Under the pieces are notes generated by a model. That model was given only the letters and a program-made list of their open reading frames with translations. It did no database searches and had not been told where the DNA came from. Shown in pieces: positions 14,068 through 20,118 of a DNA stretch of 20,118 nt. Location: the IMG/VR virus record IMGVR_UViG_3300027710_000176, positions 1-20,118 of that record; one strand, 5' to 3'. Source of the DNA: a virus. Made by a program: the position numbers and the translations under genes. How positions within the stretch are numbered: the first letter of the stretch is position 1; every line of letters begins with the position of its first letter.

Positions 14068-17000
14068 TGGGAGTAGTTAGAAATGATTTTTTAACAGGTA
14101 AAATGGATCGTGATACGGATGAACGTATCGTAAAAGGGTATCGTCATGCCGAAAATGTCTTGATTATAAATTCTGAAGGTTCCGATGTGGGTTCTGTACA
14201 AAATTCATATTCAAACAAAAAACTAACCAATTACGATTTTGGAGAAAATGCAAAGTGCGGATTAGGTTTTGCTGATGAAAAGAACGATAAAATTTATTGG
14301 TTCGTAATTTCCGACAACGGTTGTTATTTAGTAGAATGGGATCATATAAACGAGATTCTTTCAATTGTATTAGGAGATACCAGAGTTGGTTCCGCTAGAG
14401 TTCTTGATTTAAAAGAATCAAACCTAATTACTGGTATTGAAAAAATAATCAGTGAAGACGGTGAAAATGACATGCTGGGATGGTGTGATGACAATATAGA
14501 GCCATGCTGCATAAACATTGAACGCGCTAAAACATACGGTATTAATGGTTTCGAAAAAGAAGATATTTACCTTATTAAAAAACCGCCGGTTTATCCTCCT
14601 ACTGTGGAGCCTGTTTTAAGTAATTCAGGTTCAAATAACATAGAAGAGAAGTTCCCATTATTCGCCTACAGATGGCGTTATTTAGATGGGGAGTATTCTG
14701 CGTTATCATCATTTAGTAATTACTTTTTTTATCCTAAAGAATTTAAAATGAATTATGCTGCTTCTGAAAACAGTGGCATGGTTAATATTTACAACTCAGC
14801 AAGAATTGGGTTCAACACTGGGGATAAAAGAGTTGTAGAGATTCAGGTTATAGTAAAGCAAAGTCTTTCTAATAATCTTTATGTAATTGAAACTTTCAAT
14901 AAAGCCAATTTAGCTTACGGTGACAACCAAATGAAGTATGTGAATTTTTCAAACGATAAAATTCACAAAATACTTGCTGAGAAAGAATTATACAGGACTT
15001 TTGATAACGTGCCTAGATTAGCTAAAGCAATGTGCTTAATAGGTAATCGATTTGTGTTTGGAAATTATGTAGATGGGTACGATTTAATTGACAGAAACGG
15101 AACTCAAATCAATTTTGATTACAATGTGTATTTAAAATCAATACCATTTGATAATCCCCAAATATTTTTTGCTGAAATAAACGAAAATGAGGTTACTTTT
15201 TCTAATCCAGATAATATTCTGCTTAAAAAAGGAAATAAGCTTACGTTATTTATAAATATTTTACTTGAAAACAACACTTTAGTTTTCAACGACACGTTTT
15301 ATTACATATTGCCGGATGATTACGCTACGTTAGACGATGCGTTTGCTACAGATGAATTTCAAAATTTCTTTGATATTATCAAATTAATATTTGCAAATAA
15401 CTATACTTACGACTATGACCCAAACTGGGTTGTTGAAATTCCTCCAGTGTTATCACTTGATTTGTCTGGTCCTAATTTAAGATTTATTGTATCTCCAGTA
15501 ACATACAAAGATACCACAGATGATTCACTTCATGTGGTTGATTTTGTGTTTGAAACTACTACATTAGGATTAACAGAAATAACCAATAACACCTCTTATA
15601 AATCAAATAGAGATTATACGGTAGGGTTTATTTACAAAGATCGTTTTGGAAGAGAAACTACGGTTTTAAATGCTATTGACAACACCATTTACATCCCACA
15701 AAAATATTCAACTTATCTGAATAAAATAGGGATTAAAATTAACCATTACCCTCCGGAGTGGGCTGAAACATATAAAATTTCCATAAAAAGCAAGCAACTG
15801 TCTTATCATGTGGTTTACATAAACAAATTCTACAATGAAGATGATTTTGTGTGGGCGAAACTTGAAGGAGATAATAAACAAAAAGTAAAAGAAGGCGATG
15901 TGTTGATTTTAAAGAAATCAGCCATAGGAACAGAACCTTTTATTAAAAAAGTAAAGGTTTTAGAAATAAAAGAAAAACTAAAAGACTTTTTAGAAGGCAA
16001 TAACGATGCCAATGGTAATCCGCTTATAGAAGAGGCTGGATTGTATATGAAAATACGACCAGAAGGCTTCTCTATGGACTTAGATGATTACAGAGTCTAT
16101 ACAAGCGATGCTTATAAAGGCACTACATCTGGGACACCTACTGTTTACTTGGATTTGTTTTCAACTGAAAACGACACACCTCCTCCTGCTTTCTTGGACT
16201 TAGCAATTCCTTTAGGTAGCGAAATAGATTTATCTTTTTCGAATAGTAGAGAATACGATAGTGGATGGAAGCAAACAGGCGTTTCAAACAGATACTATGC
16301 ACAGCGTAATTATAATAATCTTGAAGATTTTTTCAATGAAATAGTTTTAAATCGTCCTTTATTCAGTAATACTGGTAACGATTCTCAAAATTGGGAAGAC
16401 AAGATTAGTATTGGAAGATATGTTATAACTGATTCCGGCGCTCCGTTTCATTTTAAAACATATACTGAAGATCCTAATGGCCAATATTTATTAAAAATTG
16501 ATGGGTTTTATCAAGGTAGAGACGATAGTGGTTTCGGAAATGGCAAATCTTCCAGATTAAATGCTAAAATTACAATCAGAACTAATGCTGGATTTTTTGC
16601 TTTTGAAACTGAAGAGGTAGATTATGAAAATGAACTTTACTTTCAAACAGAGCAAACATTTGATATTGTTGACGGCTATCACCAAGGTAATATTACTAAT
16701 CAAGATGCTGTAACAAACGGAGAAATATTATTAAACTCATTCAACTGTTTTTCTTTTGGAAACGGAGTGGAAAGCTACATCATAAAAGACGCTTTTAATA
16801 AAAATAAACTTCATATTGATTCAAGACCTTCATCTACATCTATTGAAAGATATAAGGAAATAAGAAGGTATGCCGATTTAACTTACGGAGAAGGTTTTAT
16901 TGAAAGCACTAATGTTAATGGGTTAAATGAATTTAACCTATCAACGGCTAATTACAAAGAGCTTGATAAGCAATACGGAAGTATTCAAAAATTAGTAAGT

Positions 17001-18755
17001 AGAGACGGAGACATTGTTGTTTTTCAGGAAGAGAAAACATCTAAAGTAATGTTCGGTAAAGATGCTCTTTATAATGGAGACGGAACCGCAAATGTGACTT
17101 CTATACCAGAAGTATTGGGGCAGCAAGTTTTTTATTTAGGAGAAAATGGAATTGGGAAAAATCCTGAAAGCGTAGGTATAAATGATTACCAAATTTTCTA
17201 TACAAACGCTTTGAGGGGAATAGTTCAAAGACTTTCTATTGATGGAGTTACTGATATTGTAAATGGACTTACTGATTATTTTAGAGACTTGTTTATTTTA
17301 AAACCAAGATCTAAAAAAATTGGAGCTTTCGACCCATACCACAAACAGTTCTTTATTTCAGTAGGAGAAGAGCCAGTGCGTCAATATTTATTGAAATGTG
17401 GCAACACTATTTCAAGAACAGACCAAACAACTTCTTTCTCGTATAACTTACAATTAAATGATTTAGAGGGAGACATTGTTCTTAACTATAATGCAACTTT
17501 AGGAAATATCACAATAACAGCCATACATGATGGCGATATTTCTGTTGCTTCAAATGTTACAGGAATTGGGAATATAACTATTCCTAGAACTAATTTAGCG
17601 GATAACAATGTAAATGTTACCATTACTCCGGTTTCTTCAATTGTTAGTTATGAAATTTCAAACGTTTGTCCTATTGGATTGCCGTTAGAAATAATAAGTA
17701 TTGTTGTAAATGACGAAACGGATTTAGGGTTAACCATAAAAAATAGATATAAATGGGGTTCCAGTCCTTATTATTATACAGAAGATAGTGTTTTTGACGA
17801 TGAAGAATTAAGTTTTTTTAGTTCTGAAATTGGGACAGAAGGTATTGGTAAGTTCCCTAGAAGCGGAAATATTGTAAACATACAATCTTACAAAGACAGT
17901 GAAAGCACTGCTAATTTTACACCTGCAGAGGAAAATAGACTAGGTTATTTAGTTACAGAAGATGTTTATACAGAATTGGATATAGAAACGATTTTAAGTT
18001 TAGCTACTTTTATTTCTACAACTGAAGAGATTGAAGGGTTGACAAATATTAAAAATCACGGAAATTTCCTTTTCACCAGAACATTACCTGGAGAGAAATT
18101 GTATTTAATTTGGGATTATACAAATAAAATACCTCCGGTAGCTGTTGACGACACTATGACACTTGCAAAAGGAGCAACTGCGATCAAGAATGTTTTATTA
18201 AATGATACTGTAAATAGCGACACGGCAATAATTACGATAACAACTCCTCCTGTAAATGGAACCGCTTCAGTTACTTTGTCAAACACTATTCAATACGAGC
18301 ATGATGATTCAGCAACAACTACTGATTCATTAGTTTATGAATTAGATAATGGATATGGAACAGATACCGCAACACTAGATATTACAATATTGGAAGAGCC
18401 TATTGCCTCGTTTATTACTCAATTAGCGGAAGTTGTTGATGGGTGTAGTTCTGAATGGCAAATAGAAATTACTCCTGACCAAAATGTTACAGTTGATATT
18501 TACCAAACATTTGAATCAGTAGGAATGTGGAAAGATATAACCACTATTTACCCAAGTACTACAATCGTAGAAACGGTTATGTTATACGACCCAATATCTT
18601 CTGGTAATACTAAAAAATATGCTTTTGGAATTGACGCTGCCAGCTTTGGAATTGACCCATACACAAGTTATATTACAGTGGACATTAAAGATATTGATAA
18701 TGAACTAATAGAAACTATGAATTTTTATAGAGTTCATAACAATGCTAATTGCTAA
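14067..18755 (+). CDS. Very large tail protein (stabilization/tube type) with Ig-like domains
   Basis: A 1562-residue protein. The N-terminus (DFLTGKMDRDTDERIVKGYR, 7-26, then NSEGSDVGSVQN) and the segment at about 939-1070 (NGLNEFNLS, GSIQKLVSRDGDIVVFQEEK, then LGENGIGKNPESVG) are of the kind seen in large tail stabilization or tubular proteins of crAss-like phages, which play the role of P22 gp10. About 1120-1205 is a beta-rich, Asn/Thr/Ile-rich Ig-like segment. Residues 1356-1441 (PPVAVDDTMTLAKGA, VLLNDT, TTPPVNGTASV, DSLVYELDNGYGTDTATLDI) closely follow the VCBS/Big_9 cadherin-like repeats of Bacteroidota surface adhesins. The last 120 residues hold a further beta domain with cysteines at 1453 and 1562. 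The C-terminal domains may bind the cell surface or other virion proteins. It forms one operon with its neighbours. Confidence 0.7.
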   Translation: MGVVRNDFLTGKMDRDTDERIVKGYRHAENVLIINSEGSDVGSVQNSYSNKKLTNYDFGENAKCGLGFADEKNDKIYWFVISDNGCYLVEWDHINEILSIVLGDTRVGSARVLDLKESNLITGIEKIISEDGENDMLGWCDDNIEPCCINIERAKTYGINGFEKEDIYLIKKPPVYPPTVEPVLSNSGSNNIEEKFPLFAYRWRYLDGEYSALSSFSNYFFYPKEFKMNYAASENSGMVNIYNSARIGFNTGDKRVVEIQVIVKQSLSNNLYVIETFNKANLAYGDNQMKYVNFSNDKIHKILAEKELYRTFDNVPRLAKAMCLIGNRFVFGNYVDGYDLIDRNGTQINFDYNVYLKSIPFDNPQIFFAEINENEVTFSNPDNILLKKGNKLTLFINILLENNTLVFNDTFYYILPDDYATLDDAFATDEFQNFFDIIKLIFANNYTYDYDPNWVVEIPPVLSLDLSGPNLRFIVSPVTYKDTTDDSLHVVDFVFETTTLGLTEITNNTSYKSNRDYTVGFIYKDRFGRETTVLNAIDNTIYIPQKYSTYLNKIGIKINHYPPEWAETYKISIKSKQLSYHVVYINKFYNEDDFVWAKLEGDNKQKVKEGDVLILKKSAIGTEPFIKKVKVLEIKEKLKDFLEGNNDANGNPLIEEAGLYMKIRPEGFSMDLDDYRVYTSDAYKGTTSGTPTVYLDLFSTENDTPPPAFLDLAIPLGSEIDLSFSNSREYDSGWKQTGVSNRYYAQRNYNNLEDFFNEIVLNRPLFSNTGNDSQNWEDKISIGRYVITDSGAPFHFKTYTEDPNGQYLLKIDGFYQGRDDSGFGNGKSSRLNAKITIRTNAGFFAFETEEVDYENELYFQTEQTFDIVDGYHQGNITNQDAVTNGEILLNSFNCFSFGNGVESYIIKDAFNKNKLHIDSRPSSTSIERYKEIRRYADLTYGEGFIESTNVNGLNEFNLSTANYKELDKQYGSIQKLVSRDGDIVVFQEEKTSKVMFGKDALYNGDGTANVTSIPEVLGQQVFYLGENGIGKNPESVGINDYQIFYTNALRGIVQRLSIDGVTDIVNGLTDYFRDLFILKPRSKKIGAFDPYHKQFFISVGEEPVRQYLLKCGNTISRTDQTTSFSYNLQLNDLEGDIVLNYNATLGNITITAIHDGDISVASNVTGIGNITIPRTNLADNNVNVTITPVSSIVSYEISNVCPIGLPLEIISIVVNDETDLGLTIKNRYKWGSSPYYYTEDSVFDDEELSFFSSEIGTEGIGKFPRSGNIVNIQSYKDSESTANFTPAEENRLGYLVTEDVYTELDIETILSLATFISTTEEIEGLTNIKNHGNFLFTRTLPGEKLYLIWDYTNKIPPVAVDDTMTLAKGATAIKNVLLNDTVNSDTAIITITTPPVNGTASVTLSNTIQYEHDDSATTTDSLVYELDNGYGTDTATLDITILEEPIASFITQLAEVVDGCSSEWQIEITPDQNVTVDIYQTFESVGMWKDITTIYPSTTIVETVMLYDPISSGNTKKYAFGIDAASFGIDPYTSYITVDIKDIDNELIETMNFYRVHNNANC

Positions 18756-18776
18756 TTAAAACAAAGCAAGACTAAA

Positions 18777-19502
18777 ATGAGTGAGACAATATCATATAAC
18801 GACAAAGTAAACGGATGGACTTCGTTCCATTCGTTTATTCCAGATTGGATGGTAAAACTTAACAACCGTTTTTTTTCAATAAAAGATGGTCAATTGTGGC
18901 TGCATAATGACGAGACAAATCCAATTCGAAATAATTTCTATGGGGTTCAATATAATTCAAAAATTACTCCAGTAATTAATGAAGCTAATTCCGAGGACAA
19001 AATTTTCAAAACATTAGCTTTAGAAAGCACTCACCCTTGGAAGGCTACAATAAAAACCAACTACACTGAAAGCACAATTGAGCCTGCTGAATTCAACAAG
19101 AGAGAAAGTCGATTTTTCTCCTATATAAGAAAGAATGAGGATCAAAATGACCTTCATGGTTCTACAGCGCAAGGAATAGGTGTGGTGTTATCGACTACTG
19201 GATTTACAATTACTTTCGCCATGCTTGACAACACTATTAGTATTGGTGATAAGTTGTTTCAGGTAAATGGTTTAGTTAATGAAGAAATTGGGGTCATTTC
19301 TTTGATTAATGACGGTGTTATTACAGTTACGACTGTAGTTACTACCCCAATAAACGGATTATTCTGCTACGCTACTAAAAACGCTAGAATTGAAGGGTCT
19401 GAAATACGTGGGTACTATGCAGAAATTGAATTAGAAAATGCCGATACGGAAGTGGTAGAACTATTTGCTATTGAAAGTAATATTGTGAAAAGTTATGTTT
19501 AA
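18777..19502 (+). CDS. Tail protein, GWTSFHSF type
   Basis: A 241-residue protein. Residues 5-90 (ISYNDKVNGWTSFHSFIPDW, then LNNRFFSIKDGQLWLHN, NNFYG, KIFKTLALES) form a beta-rich region that in related phages I recall as the C-terminal part of the large tail protein; here it is a separate gene 21 bases after that protein. Residues 103-120 (PAEFNKRESRFFSYIRKN) continue it. Residues 140-200 form a small beta module (ISIGDKLFQVNG, GVISLINDGVITVTTVV) resembling the insertion in the major capsid protein. No signal peptide or transmembrane segment. It probably packs on the tail tube or hub. The next gene overlaps its end by eight bases. Confidence 0.6.
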   Translation: MSETISYNDKVNGWTSFHSFIPDWMVKLNNRFFSIKDGQLWLHNDETNPIRNNFYGVQYNSKITPVINEANSEDKIFKTLALESTHPWKATIKTNYTESTIEPAEFNKRESRFFSYIRKNEDQNDLHGSTAQGIGVVLSTTGFTITFAMLDNTISIGDKLFQVNGLVNEEIGVISLINDGVITVTTVVTTPINGLFCYATKNARIEGSEIRGYYAEIELENADTEVVELFAIESNIVKSYV

Positions 19503-19896
19503 CGTAAGAATACTTTACGATACTGATTATAACGCTTTAGTTGGGTGGTGGAAATTTTGGCGCTTCCCAGCTCCTCCAAAAGACTACCTTCCGGAAAACG
19601 GATGTGGTGGAATAATGGTTTCAAAAGACGGCATAAACATTTGTGCTGGATTCTTATTTTTAAACAATTCTAAAATTGCCTGGCTTGAATTCGTAATTTC
19701 CAATCCTGAGTATCGTGAAAACGATAGAAAAGAGGCTATTGAATATTTAATTACGGTATTGTGTGACTTAGCAAAAAACAAAGGATATAAAGCTGTTTTT
19801 ACCTCATTAAAAAACGAGAATTTAATAAATAGATACGAAGCTGCAGGGTTTACAAAAAGCCCACACAAGACAACTGAAATGGTTATTTCATTATGA
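19495..19896 (+). CDS. GNAT acetyltransferase-like protein
   Basis: A 133-residue protein with the order of the GNAT fold. GGIMVSKDGINICAGFLFL (38-56) gives beta2-beta3, KIAWLEFVIS (60-69) beta4, the acceptor loop 70-79, helix EAIEYLITVLCDLAKNKGYK (80-99), strand AVFTSLKN (100-107) and NLINRYEAAGFTKS (109-122) motif B. The acetyl-CoA pyrophosphate loop (usually RxxGxG/A) is replaced by R-E-N-D-R-K-E-A (74-81), with no glycine, so the enzyme may be inactive or may bind something else. The same kind of small gene occurs beside tail genes in other podoviruses. The substrate is unknown. It overlaps the tail protein gene by eight bases and ends the operon. Its TGA stop is part of a TGATGTAA word. 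Confidence 0.65.
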   Translation: MFNVRILYDTDYNALVGWWKFWRFPAPPKDYLPENGCGGIMVSKDGINICAGFLFLNNSKIAWLEFVISNPEYRENDRKEAIEYLITVLCDLAKNKGYKAVFTSLKNENLINRYEAAGFTKSPHKTTEMVISL

Positions 19897-19924
19897 TGTA
19901 ATTAATTGATGTAAAAAGTATATC
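19894..19924. promoter_or_regulatory. Bipartite element before the ejection-like gene
   Basis: TGATGTAA at 19894-19901 (overlapping the stop of the GNAT-like gene) and again at 19907-19914, then four bases and TATATC (19919-19924). The two copies are 13 bases apart, unlike the 21-23 base spacing elsewhere. The -7 box begins 16 bases after TATATC. Confidence 0.5.
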
Positions 19925-19933
19925 AGATTACAA

Positions 19934-19949
19934 TTATTTATATCTTTGT
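19934..19949 (+). promoter_or_regulatory. Promoter of the ejection-like gene
   Basis: TATCTTTG (19941-19948) matches TAnnTTTG. The 16-base word around it is identical to that at 12475-12490. No -33 TTTG is present. The TTG start at 19993 lies 45 bases downstream. Confidence 0.65.
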
Positions 19950-19992
19950 CTAAATCAAGTATTAAAGATGTTTAACTTAAAAATTTAAGATT

Positions 19993-20118
19993 TTGGCTGC
20001 AGCTATCACGACGACCGCACTGGCAATTGGTGTTTCTGGTTTTCAGGCATACCAAGGTATGCAAGCAAAAAAAGACGCTCAAAACGCTTTGAATGATTAT
20101 GAAAGACAATCATTAGAC
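19993..20118 (+). CDS. Probable DNA-ejection (internal virion) protein, 3'-truncated
   Basis: Forty-two residues are visible before the window ends. TTG 19993 is taken as start because the frame has a stop at 19978-19980 and no ATG between. The product begins (M)AAAITTTALAIGVSGFQAYQ and continues with a charged helix, AKKDAQNALNDYERQ. A short Ala/Gly-rich hydrophobic start followed by a Lys/Gln/Ala-rich helix is typical of phage internal virion or ejection proteins, which are injected ahead of the DNA in podoviruses. Position after the tail genes and behind its own promoter fits this. The rest of the gene is outside the window, so the call is provisional. Confidence 0.5.
   Translation, partial: MAAAITTTALAIGVSGFQAYQGMQAKKDAQNALNDYERQSLD

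Noticed and set aside
19968-19988. Six-codon ORF (ATG to TAA) before the ejection-like gene, as a leader peptide
   Set aside because: Too short to judge, with no hairpin or regulatory codon run to support attenuation.

Overview
The window looks like the lysis, packaging, head and neck/tail region of a tailed phage (podovirus-type architecture) that infects a member of the Bacteroidota, most likely a Flavobacterium-like host. The reasons are: AT-rich DNA; all genes on the + strand with tight overlaps; few Shine-Dalgarno sequences but A-rich start contexts; and promoter-like -7 boxes of the Bacteroidota type TAnnTTTG just upstream of several operons. The order large terminase, portal, scaffold, capsid, two neck proteins, very large tail protein, small acetyltransferase-like protein, ejection-like protein is like that of crAss-like and other Bacteroidota podoviruses. 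I cannot prove membership of Crassvirales without a search.

Layout. 1-2819 holds a 5'-truncated gene, a multi-pass membrane protein, a holin candidate, an M15 endolysin, a small UVR-like helical protein and a spanin-like membrane protein: a lysis cassette. 2862-6050 holds a GroES-like co-chaperonin, a small charged protein in the terminase small-subunit position, and the large terminase. 6125-8536 is the portal gene, closed by a terminator. 8681-12336 holds the scaffold-like protein, the major capsid protein (followed at once by a terminator) and a capsid-adjacent protein (again followed by a terminator). 12512-19896 is one tight operon of two neck/ring-like proteins, a 1562-residue tail protein with Ig-like domains near its C-terminus, a separate tail protein and a GNAT-like protein. 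From 19993 a TTG-started gene, probably a DNA-ejection protein, runs off the end.

How the parts work together: the co-chaperonin could assist folding of phage structural proteins. Portal, scaffold and capsid protein build the prohead, terminase fills it, and neck and tail proteins complete it. Holin, endolysin and spanin candidates then open the cell.

The most interesting unexplained signal is regulatory. A bipartite element, TGATGTAA plus TATATC 2-5 bases away, occurs in either orientation in five gene-start regions (2838-2886, 6048-6076, 8587-8616, 12426-12466, 19894-19924). Four of these carry a TAnnTTTG box downstream. It may be the binding site of a phage late-gene regulator, or part of a phage-specific promoter. 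The second notable item is the GroES-like gene beside the terminase genes. No tRNA, rRNA, CRISPR or insertion sequence was seen, and no convincing gene on the - strand.
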